Notes under the pieces: generated by a model | Told to the model about the DNA's origin: nothing | Database searches by the model: none | What the model saw: only the letters and a program-made list of their open reading frames with translations | NCBI RefSeq assembly: GCF_944390595.1 | Contig: NZ_CALXRN010000239.1 | Coordinates: 1-34,492, forward strand | DNA: 34,492 nt | From: an uncultured Brachyspira sp. | GTDB lineage: Bacteria; Spirochaetota; Brachyspiria; Brachyspirales; Brachyspiraceae | Direction of reading: 5' to 3' | Made by a program: the position numbers and the translations under genes | Part shown: positions 1 through 8,522 of the stretch, one piece after another | Numbering within the stretch: position 1 is the stretch's first letter | Layout of the letters: the number at the start of each line of letters is the position of its first letter

Positions 1-287
1 ATTCTGATGAGAAAATAAGAGTAGCAACAGAAGCAGCAAGAAAATCTCAGGAGATATTTACAGATATTAAAGATAAAATAGAAAATACAGCAAATATAAT
101 GAGAGATATTTCAAGTACAGCAGTTGAACAGCAGTCCGGAGTTGATCAAGTTAATCAGGCTGTATTAAGAATGGATGCAAGTACTCAGGAAAATGCAAGT
201 TTAGTAGAACAGTCTAAAGATGCAAGTATAACATTAAGTACTGAGGCTCAGAAATTAATAGAAGTTGTAAGCTACTTTAAGTTATAA
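1..287 (+). CDS. Methyl-accepting chemotaxis protein, C-terminal fragment (cut by window edge)
   Basis: The reading frame is open from base 3 and ends with TAA at 285-287, so only about the last 94 residues are present. They form an uninterrupted amphipathic helix rich in Ala, Glu, Gln, Ser and Thr. It contains the pattern STAVEQQSGVDQVNQAV followed by ASTQENASLVEQ, which is typical of the distal methylation helix of bacterial chemoreceptors. The protein would sit in the inner membrane and signal through CheW/CheA. The sensor domain lies outside the window, so the ligand is unknown. The protein ends YFKL with no CheR-docking pentapeptide. An intrinsic terminator follows 13 bases after the stop. 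The family call is secure; the start codon is not visible. Confidence 0.9.
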   Translation, partial: SDEKIRVATEAARKSQEIFTDIKDKIENTANIMRDISSTAVEQQSGVDQVNQAVLRMDASTQENASLVEQSKDASITLSTEAQKLIEVVSYFKL

Positions 288-300
288 ATATATTTTCAAA

Positions 301-337
301 AATGGACTTAATTATAAAATTAAGTCCATTTTTTTAT
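301..337 (+). terminator. Intrinsic terminator after the chemoreceptor gene
   Basis: A perfect 12-bp stem (AATGGACTTAAT at 301-312 pairing with 319-330) has a 6-base loop and is followed by a T-run at 329-335. It lies between convergent genes. The short T stretch on the opposite strand is weaker, so it may also slow transcription arriving from the abgT side. Confidence 0.9.
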
Positions 338-343
338 ATCAAA

Positions 344-1919
344 TTAATAGTGAATTACTCCTCCGATACCTATAGGTAATCCTGTTAACATCCAAATTAT
401 TAAAAGTAAAGACCATGAAACTAAGAAAGTTATAGAATACGGAAGCATTAATGCTGCCAAAGTACCAAGACCTGAACCTTCCTTTTGTTCTTTAGATTCA
501 TATTTTTCAGCAAATACAACTATCATAGCAAAGTATGACATTAAAGGAGTTATAATATTTGTGCTTGAATCTCCTATTCTATATGCAAGCTGAACAAATT
601 CAGGAGAATAACCGATTTGCATAAACATAGGTACAAATATAGGAGACATTATAGCCCATTTTGCTGAAGCAGAGCCTATAAATAAATTTATAAATGCAGA
701 AGCAAATACAAATGAAATAATAAGAGGAACTCCAGTAAATCCTGTTGATTTTAATAGGTTAGCTCCTGTTACAGATATTATAGTTCCTATATTTGTATAA
801 GAAAAATAATATACAAATTGAGAGGCAAAAAATGATAAAACAAGATAGTATCCTAAAGTAGACATAGATTCTCCCATTGACTTCATAACATCTTTATCAT
901 TTTTAAATTGTTTTGTTACGAATGCATATACTACACTAGGTATAAAAAAGAATAATGCTATTATAATAACTATTCCGTCCATAAAAGGAGATTTCAAAAA
1001 TGCTCCGTTTTCTCCTCTTAATATTCCATTTGATGGTACTACTAATATACAAATGATAATAGCGAATATTATAAATGATAATAGCGAATATTATAAATGA
1101 TAATAAAGCCATCATTAATCCTTTTTTATCTAATTCGCTTATATTGAGATCATGTTCATATTTATCAGAACCTTCTCCTTCATATTTTCCTAAATTTGGC
1201 TCTACTATTTTTTCTGTTACTATTGTTCCCACTATAGTAAGCAGTATTGTAGAAAACGCTAGAAAATAAAAATTTGAAGTTCCTGCCACGTGATAATTAG
1301 GATCTATTATATTAGCAGCAGAAGTTGTAAAATTTGCAAGCAATACATCTACAACACCAACTGTTAAATTAGCACTATAGCCTGCAGATACTCCTGCAAA
1401 TGTTGCCGCAAGACCTGCCAACGGATGTCTTCCCATTATAAGAAATACTATAGCACCAAGAGGTATTAAAATTACATAACCTATATCGCTTGCAACATTA
1501 GACATAATACCGGCAAATACAACCACAGCAGTAATTAATCTTTTAGGTGTTTTTAATACTAATAATTTTAATGCAACTCCTATAAGACCGCTTTTTTCAG
1601 ATATACCTACACCCAACATAGCAAGCATAACAACACCAAGCGGAGCAAACCCTATATAATTCGGCAAAGCTTTTGTAACTATGATTCTAATACCTTCAGC
1701 ACTCAATAATGATTTAGCACTGGATGTTATAGTGGTTTCAACTCCGTCTTTAAAACCTATATATTCAACTGATATACCTAATCTAAATGCTATTTCAGAT
1801 GCTATTATTACAATTATAGATAATATAATAAATATAGTACATGGATCAGGTAATTTGTTTCCAATAATTTCTATGTAATTTAATGCTTTTAATAATGATG
1901 ACGGCTTTTTTGATGACAT
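344..1919 (-). pseudogene. AbgT-family transporter, frameshifted by a 22-bp tandem duplication
   Basis: AbgT-family inner-membrane proteins import p-aminobenzoyl-glutamate or export folate-related compounds. The first part of the gene (1919 down to about 1100) encodes the family's motifs: FAPLGVVMLAMLGVGISEKSG, then GIMSNVASDIGYVILIPLGA and GRHPLAGLAATFAGVSAGYS. The frame is then lost at a 22-bp direct repeat and runs to a stop near 936. Removing one repeat copy joins the halves smoothly through AIIICILVVPSNGILRGENG and FLKSPFMDG, giving about 517 residues, normal for the family. The downstream piece has only a TTG and no ribosome-binding site, so it is unlikely to be translated alone. The start ATG at 1919 has GGAG upstream. 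The gene has a good promoter at 1958-1986, so the lesion looks recent, or could be reversible or a sequencing error. The substrate is not predictable. Confidence 0.9.
1051..1104. repeat. 22-bp tandem direct repeat inside the AbgT-family gene
   Basis: Two identical 22-bp copies lie at 1051-1072 and 1073-1094, and the first 10 bases of a third follow at 1095-1104. Because 22 is not a multiple of three, the extra copy shifts the reading frame of the transporter gene. The partial third copy means a 10-bp direct repeat flanked the original single unit, a natural substrate for slipped-strand duplication. Confidence 0.95.
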
Positions 1920-1957
1920 AAACAGAAATCTCCAATATTTTAAATTATATAATTTGT

Positions 1958-1986
1958 ATTATACATTTTAATAATTTACTTGTAAA
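1958..1986 (-). promoter_or_regulatory. Sigma70-type promoter for the AbgT-family gene
   Basis: On the minus strand TTTACA (1981-1986) and TATAAT (1958-1963) are 17 bases apart, about 40 bases before the start codon at 1919. Its intactness supports a recent loss of the transporter frame. Confidence 0.6.
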
Positions 1987-2011
1987 GCAATATAATGTAT
2001 TTATAAAAATT

Positions 2012-2815
2012 TTAATTTTTGGAAATAATATCATTATTATAATGTTTTTTAATTTCATCTATAAAATTTGAACATATTATATTTTGTCTTTTTGATTTTA
2101 TTTCTATTTCTATTTCTTATGTTATCATTTTATTTGAATTTGATTTTTCATCTATATTTGCAAGATAATTACCTTTTTCATCGCATATAAAACTTTTACC
2201 TATAAAAGATGCTTCCATAATAGAATTTTTTTCTATGCCTATACGATTGCATAATACTAAAGGTGTTAGATTTTCTATAGCCCTTATTCTAGCTATTTCA
2301 AAAGTTGTGTTTGAACCAAAATTAGCAAGTACGCAAATAATATTACTTCCGTTTAATATTTGTGCTCTTGATATTTCATTGAACCATAAATCAAAACATA
2401 TTTGTACAGATATACATGTATTATTTAAATTAAAAACTAAATTACTGTTATTTATATCACCTGAGTTAAAAAAATTCTTTTCAAAGTCAGATAAATGTAT
2501 TTTTCTGTATACACCTTTTATATTTCCTTTTTTATTATTACTGCAGAATTATAAATTTTATCTTCAAACTCTTCAGCAAATCATGTAATAATTGAAATAT
2601 TATTTTCTTTTGATATTTTTGATAAATTATTTATAAATATGCCATTTTCTATTTTTTCAGCTGATTTTTTTAATGCTTTCAAATACATATCCGCTAGAAG
2701 ATAATTCAGGCAATACTATAATATCTGTATTTTCTTTATTTAAAGCTTCTTGTATTATTTCAATATTTTTATATTTATCTTTTTGCACATCAAATTGAAA
2801 TGCACTAATTTTCAT
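2012..2815 (-). pseudogene. Carbon-nitrogen hydrolase (nitrilase superfamily), decayed
   Basis: Enzymes of this superfamily hydrolyse non-peptide C-N bonds with a Glu-Lys-Cys triad. All three signature regions can be read across frames: IVLPELSSSGY (Glu), YRKIHLSDFE (Lys) and SVQICFDLWFNEISRAQ (Cys). The start ATG at 2813-2815 (MKISAFQFDVQ) overlaps the end of the upstream gene by 11 bases. At least four lesions break the frame: one extra A in the A-run complementary to 2665-2671, a TGA at 2581-2583 where family members usually have Gly (ITGFAEE), a missing base in the A-run near 2530-2537, and a TAA at 2117-2119. Beyond each lesion the protein similarity resumes in the expected order, so this was a normal gene of about 265 residues. 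The accumulated damage marks it as truly dead, unlike the single lesion in the transporter next door. Confidence 0.88.
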
Positions 2816-3755
2816 TTGGATCTTTGTATCCTTTTTCATTAAGTTCTGTTCTTATTTTTTTGTCTATACTTTTATCATCAGTTATTACAGATACAAATTT
2901 TAATCTAGGCATAGTTTCTTTAGAGAGCATATTTACATCAAAGCACTTTACATTTTCTAAAATCAATGTTCTTATTTTTGTATGATTTAATATAGAATCC
3001 ATATTATCAAGGCTTCTTAAATTTCTTAAAACAACAGTTTTCAAATTTTCTAAATTGCTCAAATCAGGAATTTCTTTAAGAGTTTGTATATTATTAAGTT
3101 CTAATTTCTTTATAGTTTTCATCTCTGATAGAAAATTAAATGATCTCATATTTTTGCCTTTTTCTAAATAAAATTCCTCAAGTTCTGGAAGTTTTTTAGG
3201 TATTTCTTCTTCATGCGAAGCACCTGACAGTATAGCTAATTTTTTTATATTAGGATTTTTATCAAAAGACTCCATTCTAAAAGTGCCTGCTCCTATTTCT
3301 CTAATAGTAGGTCTTGCTGCTAAATAAACATCCTGTCTTAATGTGAGCCCGTTTTCTATATATATACTCTCTAAATTTTCTATATTATCAAGAGGTTTTA
3401 ATTCCATATCTTTAGGCAAATCTCCGTATAGGTGAAGGCTTTTTAAGTTAATTAATCTTGCAAATATATCAACTCCTTTTAATGGAAATTTTAAAGAGGC
3501 ATGATATATAAGATTCTTGATATCAGGCAAAGCTATTAATAAATCATTTCCCATTATACTATTTTTATTATTTTCATCTTTATCAGAAGACATATTTAAA
3601 AAGAAATCTTCTCTGTTTCTTAATATTTCATTAAGTGTTGAAATATTTTCTTTAGATACACCTGACTCATCTACAAATAGTATATAGCTTTTTTCAGAAA
3701 GAAGTAAATCAAAAAGGGTTTGATTGTCTAATGAAGATATTTTTATTTTTTCCAT
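2805..3755 (-). CDS. Leucine-rich protein of unknown function
   Basis: The 316-residue protein has no signal peptide or membrane span and is probably cytoplasmic. From about residue 85 it shows irregular leucine-rich units such as LINLKSLHLYGDL, LDNIENLESIYIEN, LSNLENLKTVVLRNL and HTKIRTLILENV, spaced roughly 23-25 residues apart. The first 80 residues are not repeat-like. The repeats are more degenerate than in the classic LRR protein at 21023-21979, so the fold is inferred from spacing. No Shine-Dalgarno sequence is visible before the ATG at 3755. The gene lies 41 bases after cardiolipin synthase on the same strand, and its end overlaps the start of the decayed hydrolase, so the three were probably cotranscribed. 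No specific function can be assigned. Confidence 0.75.
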   Translation of the reverse strand: MEKIKISSLDNQTLFDLLLSEKSYILFVDESGVSKENISTLNEILRNREDFFLNMSSDKDENNKNSIMGNDLLIALPDIKNLIYHASLKFPLKGVDIFARLINLKSLHLYGDLPKDMELKPLDNIENLESIYIENGLTLRQDVYLAARPTIREIGAGTFRMESFDKNPNIKKLAILSGASHEEEIPKKLPELEEFYLEKGKNMRSFNFLSEMKTIKKLELNNIQTLKEIPDLSNLENLKTVVLRNLRSLDNMDSILNHTKIRTLILENVKCFDVNMLSKETMPRLKFVSVITDDKSIDKKIRTELNEKGYKDPNEN

Positions 3756-3796
3756 GTTATTATTTATTTATATTATTAATATTATTTTATAGCTAA

Positions 3797-5314
3797 TTAT
3801 AAAACAGGTGCGATTATTCTGCAAGCAGAATTTCTAAGTCTTATCAATTTAGGCTGTTTTGCATATTCTTCAGATGTAATTTTGTGCGAATTTAGAACAT
3901 CTTTTTTGAATATATCCTCAAATTTTTTAGCTATATCAACATCATATATAACCGCATTCATTTCATAATGTAAATAAAAACTTCTTATATCCATATTGCA
4001 AGTTCCGCATGATACTATTCTTCCATCTATAGCACAGAATTTACTATGTAAAAAACCTTTTTCATAAAGATAAATATTTACCCCCGCTTTAAGTAAAGTT
4101 TCAAAATATGTTTGTGCTACCCACCATGCAACCTTTTTATCAGGTTTTCCTGTTATCATTAAATTAACATTAACTTCAGATAATGCAGCATTTTCTAATG
4201 TATGCAAAAAACCATCATCCGGTACAAAGTAAGGACTCTCTATATAAATACTTTCTTTTGCTTCTTCTATCATCTTTGAATATACTTTTTGTATGCTGTC
4301 CCATTTTGAATCTGCACCTGATGTTATGATTTGAACAGGCAGAAATTTGTCCGTAGTTGATTGAGGGAATAAATCCTTTCTAATAATAGAAATTTTTTCT
4401 TCATTTAGGTTTTTATTAGCATATTTTATTCTTCTTCTTTTTTTCTCTTTTACATTGAATACTTCTAAATCTCTTCCTCCGGCATTATACCAATCGCATA
4501 CAAAGACATTTTGTATAAGGTTGCATGCATCTCCTACTATACGCATATGAACATCTTTCCAAGAATCAAAACGTTTTCCTCCGTCTATGTATTCCTGTCC
4601 AAGATTCATGCCTCCCATATATGATACTATTCCATCTATTACAACTATTTTTCTATGGTTTCTATAATTTACAAATCTAGTCCATAATATAGAAAAAGGA
4701 TCATGATAATATAAAAACTTTATTCCATTTTTCTTTAATTCATTTCTATATTTTTTATTTATTCTCATCAAAGAACCGACACCGTCAAATATCAATCTAA
4801 TCTCAACACCTTGATTTGCTTTTTTTATAAGAACATCTTTAATTCTTTCTCCAAGTTCATCGCTTCTCCATATAAAATATTCCATGTGTATAGTTTTTTC
4901 CGCTAATTTTAAATCATGAATTATGGCATTAAAAAGTTCTTCTCCTTCATCAAATACATAAACTTCATTTTGTACTGTAATTGGAGAGTATCCGCTTTTT
5001 ATTGCAAGTTTTACTAAATTAATATGCTTTCCATAATGTCCCTGCATATTATCAAGTATTTTTATCTGTTCTTGGAGTAAAGATGAGAAATACTGCTTTA
5101 TCATATCTTCCGGCAATTTAGCAGAAATTTTCTTTTTAGATTTTTTCCAATTCATTCCTAAAAATATATAAAATACAACTCCTACATAAGGAAGAAATAC
5201 TAATACAGTAAGCCAAGCTATGAATGAATAAGGAGGTCTGTTTTCAAGAAGCATTTTTATTGCTATTGATATTACATATAAGAAAAATATTATAGTTAAT
5301 ATATAAAATACCAT
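3797..5314 (-). CDS. cls: Cardiolipin synthase (phospholipase D superfamily)
   Basis: The enzyme joins two phosphatidylglycerol molecules to make cardiolipin and glycerol at the inner membrane. The 505 residues carry the usual layout: two N-terminal membrane helices (about 2-20 and 31-54, the PLDc_N region), then two PLD catalytic domains. Each domain has an H-x-K-x4-D motif: NHRKIVVID (His220, Lys222, Asp227) followed by GGMNLGQEYI, and LHSKFCAID (His423, Lys425, Asp430) followed by GTCNMDIRSF. Length and motif spacing match bacterial ClsA-type enzymes. The gene is first in a minus-strand group with a leucine-rich protein and a hydrolase pseudogene. Its promoter (5348-5376) is divergent from the rimP-nusA promoter. 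Confidence 0.95.
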   Translation of the reverse strand: MVFYILTIIFFLYVISIAIKMLLENRPPYSFIAWLTVLVFLPYVGVVFYIFLGMNWKKSKKKISAKLPEDMIKQYFSSLLQEQIKILDNMQGHYGKHINLVKLAIKSGYSPITVQNEVYVFDEGEELFNAIIHDLKLAEKTIHMEYFIWRSDELGERIKDVLIKKANQGVEIRLIFDGVGSLMRINKKYRNELKKNGIKFLYYHDPFSILWTRFVNYRNHRKIVVIDGIVSYMGGMNLGQEYIDGGKRFDSWKDVHMRIVGDACNLIQNVFVCDWYNAGGRDLEVFNVKEKKRRRIKYANKNLNEEKISIIRKDLFPQSTTDKFLPVQIITSGADSKWDSIQKVYSKMIEEAKESIYIESPYFVPDDGFLHTLENAALSEVNVNLMITGKPDKKVAWWVAQTYFETLLKAGVNIYLYEKGFLHSKFCAIDGRIVSCGTCNMDIRSFYLHYEMNAVIYDVDIAKKFEDIFKKDVLNSHKITSEEYAKQPKLIRLRNSACRIIAPVL

Positions 5315-5347
5315 TTTTATCCCAAATTTGAATTATAATACCTTTAG

Positions 5348-5376
5348 ATACTATATAAAACAATTATAAATGTCAA
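5348..5376 (-). promoter_or_regulatory. Promoter of cardiolipin synthase
   Basis: On the minus strand TTGACA (5371-5376) is 17 bases from TAGTAT (5348-5353), ending about 34 bases before the cls start codon. It stands back to back with the rimP promoter. Confidence 0.65.
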
Positions 5377-5418
5377 GAAAAATTGTATTATATGTAATGA
5401 TAAATTTTAATTAAATAC

Positions 5419-5446
5419 TTGACAAAAATCATTAGTAGGGTACAAT
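5419..5446 (+). promoter_or_regulatory. Promoter of the rimP-nusA operon
   Basis: TTGACA (5419-5424) and TACAAT (5441-5446) are separated by 16 bases. Transcription would begin near 5453, giving a leader of about 85 nucleotides before rimP that contains the hairpin at 5475-5516. Confidence 0.8.
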
Positions 5447-5474
5447 AATATTACTTCCGAAAATATTTGTAATG

Positions 5475-5521
5475 AAGGGCGTTGGTTTTCTTTCCCAGAA
5501 AGAAACCGACACTCTTTTTTT
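5475..5521 (+). promoter_or_regulatory. rimP leader hairpin, candidate attenuator
   Basis: Between promoter and start codon lies an inverted repeat of about 19 pairs. The 5' arm starts AAGGGCGTTGGTTT, the tip is CTTTC-CCA-GAAAG, and the 3' arm is AAACCGACACTCTT, with one C/A mismatch and one bulged T. Seven T residues follow at 5515-5521. This is the form of an intrinsic terminator placed before the first gene of its own operon. Structured leaders before rimP (ylxS) are known in several bacterial groups. NusA affects termination, so the hairpin could let the operon sense NusA supply; that last step is inference. Confidence 0.75.
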
Positions 5522-5537
5522 ATTTGTGGGAAATATA

Positions 5538-6098
5538 ATGAATAAAGATAGAAGACCTCAAAAGCAAAAAGAATATGGCAGAGAGCCGAAGAAAAAAAAA
5601 TTAAAAAAAGAAAAAACTAAAAAAGCAGATACAAATATAATAGATGAAGTATTATTATTTAATTGTATAAATAATAAATTAGAAGATAAGAATATATATT
5701 TATTGGATTTAAAAGTAAGATGTATTTCTGATAATAAAAAAGTTTATGCAGTTATTTATAAAAAGAAAGAGAGTGTATCTCATACCCATTGTATAGAAAC
5801 TACAAGATTAATTCAGGAAGCTATTAAATCAAACGGCTATGATGAGGGAGATTACACCATTACAGTTTCTTCTGCTGGGTTTAGATGGAAGTTTAATGAT
5901 AGGTATGAATTATTTGAAGATATGCCTATAAAAATTAAATATAAAGAAGGCGAGGGTTTTACTACGGCTTATGCTGTTTTAAAAGAAGCTAAGGATGATT
6001 ATATTATTGTCAGTATAACTGATGAAGATAATATTATTAATGAAACAGATATAAAAATATTAAAAAGTGATATTATAAAAGCAAGATTAAATTGTTAA
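5538..6098 (+). CDS. rimP: Ribosome maturation factor RimP
   Basis: RimP assists maturation of the 30S ribosomal subunit. The 186-residue protein has a very basic N-terminal extension of about 35 residues (runs of KKKKLKKEKTKK). The RimP core follows, with the family landmark YTITVSSAGFRWKF (V-S-S-x-G) and a C-terminal SH3-like part. I place the start at ATG 5538. The in-frame ATG at 5472 would lie inside the leader hairpin and add unconserved residues. The ribosome-binding site is weak (GGGA, 7 bases upstream). nusA follows after 46 bases, the usual rimP-nusA order. Confidence 0.88.
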   Translation: MNKDRRPQKQKEYGREPKKKKLKKEKTKKADTNIIDEVLLFNCINNKLEDKNIYLLDLKVRCISDNKKVYAVIYKKKESVSHTHCIETTRLIQEAIKSNGYDEGDYTITVSSAGFRWKFNDRYELFEDMPIKIKYKEGEGFTTAYAVLKEAKDDYIIVSITDEDNIINETDIKILKSDIIKARLNC

Positions 6099-6144
6099 TA
6101 TTTTTAACAATAAAAATATATAAATAAAGAATTGGAGATAATAA

Positions 6145-7623
6145 ATGTTTGAAAACGTTGGAACTTATTTACAGCAGCTTTCTGAAGAGAAGGATATTAG
6201 TATAGAGCTTTTAAAAGAAGTTATAGAATCTACTATGGTATTGGCACTAAAAAAGAAATATGGTAATGATATAAATTTCCATATACATTTTGATAGCAAG
6301 AATAATCCTACTGTATATAAAGGTGCTAACGTTGTGGAAGAAGTTAGAGATGATAAAAAAGAAATATCATTGGAAGATGCTAAAAAATTAGATCAAGATA
6401 TTAATTTAGGCGATGAGGTTTTAATACTCGTTGATCAAGTTGAAGCATTCGGAAGAATAGAAAGTATGGTTGCTAAGACTACATTCTTTCAAAAAATTTC
6501 TGAGCTTGAAAAGAATATTATTTTTAATGAGTTTAAAAGAAGAGAGAATCAGCTTGTAAACGGATATTTCCAAAGAGAAAACAGAGGCAATATCTATGTA
6601 AATTTAGGTAAAACAGAAGGTTTGCTTCTAAAAAAAGATCAATCTCCAAAAGAACATTATACTGCAGGCGATAGAATAAGAGCCTATATCTACAAAGTAG
6701 AAAATGATAAATCAGGTCATCCTACTATATTCCTTACTAGAACAAAAGGTGATTTTATTAAAAAACTTTTTGAACTAGAAATACCGGAAATAGCAGACGG
6801 TACTGTAGAAATAAAAAATATAGTAAGACAGCCGGGATTAAAAATAAAAATAGCTGTTGTATCTAATAAACCGGAAGTTGATCCTATAGGTGCATGTATC
6901 GGACAGAAAGGAATACGTATACAATCTATAATAAAAGAGATAGAAGGCGAAAAAATAGATGTTGTTAAATGGTCTAAAGATATTAGAGAGTATATTGCTG
7001 AGGCTATAACTCCTGCTAAGCCTATTAGAATTATTATTACAGATCCTGAGAAAAAAGATGCTATGATTATAATACCGGATGAGCAACTTTCTCTTGCACT
7101 TGGTAAAAGCGGATTTAATGTAAAACTTGCTTCTCAGCTTACAGGATATCATTTTGACATAAAAACTGAAAGCGATATTAAAGAGAATCCGGAACTGCTT
7201 AAAGATATTGTTCCGCTTAATCAAATATTCTCAGATACTGCAGAAAGCACAGAAGAAAGCAGCAGCGATGAAACAGTTGAAATTGCTGAGTTAGAAAGTA
7301 ATTTGTATTCACTTCAAGGTGTTGATGAATCTATTATTAAAATACTTATAGAAAATAATATCAATTCAATAGAAGAACTGTATAATATGTCTGCTGAGGA
7401 GATAATAGAAAAAACAGGCATAGAGAAGAGTATTGTTGATAATTTGATGCTTATAATGAAAGATGTTGTTGAAATAGTTGAAGCAGGCGAAGATGAATAT
7501 GAAACTACTTCTGAAGAGGTTGTAGAAGAAATAGAAGTTTATGAGTGTCCTAACTGCGGTTCAAGCATAACTGAAGATATGACTAAATGTCCTAAATGCG
7601 GTATTGAGCTTACTTTTGAATAA
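6145..7623 (+). CDS. nusA: Transcription termination/antitermination factor NusA with C-terminal zinc ribbon
   Basis: NusA binds RNA polymerase and nascent RNA and modulates pausing, termination and antitermination. The 492 residues show the N-terminal RNAP-binding domain (1-125), S1 domain (about 135-200), KH1 with GQKG near residue 254 and KH2 with ALGKSGFNVKLA near 318-328. After an acidic linker comes a helix-hairpin-helix-like segment (388-440). The unusual part is the end: after an acidic stretch the protein closes with CPNCG and CPKCG (Cys468, 471, 482, 485), a short zinc ribbon that standard NusA lacks. The ATG at 6145 has GGAGATAATAA upstream. The gene is between rimP and a methyltransferase that starts two bases after its stop. 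infB, which commonly follows nusA, is absent here. Confidence 0.95.
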   Translation: MFENVGTYLQQLSEEKDISIELLKEVIESTMVLALKKKYGNDINFHIHFDSKNNPTVYKGANVVEEVRDDKKEISLEDAKKLDQDINLGDEVLILVDQVEAFGRIESMVAKTTFFQKISELEKNIIFNEFKRRENQLVNGYFQRENRGNIYVNLGKTEGLLLKKDQSPKEHYTAGDRIRAYIYKVENDKSGHPTIFLTRTKGDFIKKLFELEIPEIADGTVEIKNIVRQPGLKIKIAVVSNKPEVDPIGACIGQKGIRIQSIIKEIEGEKIDVVKWSKDIREYIAEAITPAKPIRIIITDPEKKDAMIIIPDEQLSLALGKSGFNVKLASQLTGYHFDIKTESDIKENPELLKDIVPLNQIFSDTAESTEESSSDETVEIAELESNLYSLQGVDESIIKILIENNINSIEELYNMSAEEIIEKTGIEKSIVDNLMLIMKDVVEIVEAGEDEYETTSEEVVEEIEVYECPNCGSSITEDMTKCPKCGIELTFE

Positions 7624-7625
7624 TT

Positions 7626-8522
7626 ATGGTATGTAATATTTGCGGCAGCGATAAGTATACTAAAATCGGATATATAAAAAATATATGGCAGAATGATAAA
7701 GAAGTATATCAATGCTGTAATTGTGCTTTATATTTTATAGAACCTCCAACTGATGAAGAGATATATTTATTATATAAAAATGAATATCATAATAATATAA
7801 AAAATAAATTATTTGAGACAGCTAAAAGCAAAATGCGTTATGCTAGAAGCTTGTCTCAATTTAATTTTATAAAAGATTATATTGATATTAATAATAAAAA
7901 AATATGCGAGATAGGTGCTTTTGACGGCTTGCTTTTAAATATATTTAAAAATAACGGCTGTAATGTATTCGGATATGAGCTTAATGACAATGCTAGAGTT
8001 TATGCTAAAAGTAAATATAATATAGATTTGAAAGCAAATTTCTTAGAAAGCAATGAAAAATATGATATTATAATACTTTCTCATGTTATAGAACATTTCA
8101 AAAATCCAAAAGATATATTATTAAAAATAAAAAGCATGCTTAATAATGACGGATATATTTATATAGAAGTTCCAAATTCTCCAATGCCTAATCAATGCAG
8201 TTATGAAATGCTTATGAGGTATCTCAATACAGAACATACTGTAAATTTTAATATGGATAATATGAAAATGTTTGCTGCCTCAAATGATTTAGATATAATA
8301 GCATGTAAATATAGTAATTATCGTGTTTCAAAGACTAATGAAAAACTAAGGGCTAACATTTTAGAGGGAAGTCTTCCTAGTATATCTAATCTATTTTCAT
8401 TTTTTATGTTTACTTTTAATGTGTTAATATTAACAAACAGAGTTTTTATTAATTATGATGATAACAACAATTTATGGTCTTATGGTGAAAATGTACGAAT
8501 AATAACTAAAAATAAATCATAA
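7626..8522 (+). CDS. Class I SAM-dependent methyltransferase with N-terminal zinc knuckle
   Basis: The 298-residue protein opens with two Cys pairs (CNICG at residues 3-7 and CCNC near 35-38), a metal-binding module often found in front of Methyltransf_23-type enzymes acting on sugars or small molecules. The SAM-binding motif is KICEIGAFDGLLLNIF (E-x-G-x-x-x-G), with an acidic post-motif in FGYELN and motif IV-like YDIIILSHVIEHF. A hydrophobic stretch near residues 258-272 may touch the membrane. The ATG lies two bases after the nusA stop with no separate strong ribosome-binding site, so translation is probably coupled. The substrate is unknown. The terminator at 8514-8548 closes the operon, so this is its last gene. 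Confidence 0.82.
   Translation: MVCNICGSDKYTKIGYIKNIWQNDKEVYQCCNCALYFIEPPTDEEIYLLYKNEYHNNIKNKLFETAKSKMRYARSLSQFNFIKDYIDINNKKICEIGAFDGLLLNIFKNNGCNVFGYELNDNARVYAKSKYNIDLKANFLESNEKYDIIILSHVIEHFKNPKDILLKIKSMLNNDGYIYIEVPNSPMPNQCSYEMLMRYLNTEHTVNFNMDNMKMFAASNDLDIIACKYSNYRVSKTNEKLRANILEGSLPSISNLFSFFMFTFNVLILTNRVFINYDDNNNLWSYGENVRIITKNKS

Noticed and set aside
344-997. Open frame that could be a separate small membrane protein
   Set aside because: It opens with TTG, has no ribosome-binding site, and is the natural continuation of the AbgT-family protein once one 22-bp repeat copy is removed.
2235-2588. Plus-strand open frame of 117 codons
   Set aside because: It lies antisense to the decayed hydrolase, whose three catalytic motifs can be read on the minus strand; the plus-strand product has no recognisable features.
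5472-5537. Longer rimP start at 5472
   Set aside because: The ATG is inside the base of the leader hairpin and would add 22 residues not expected in RimP; ATG 5538 fits better.
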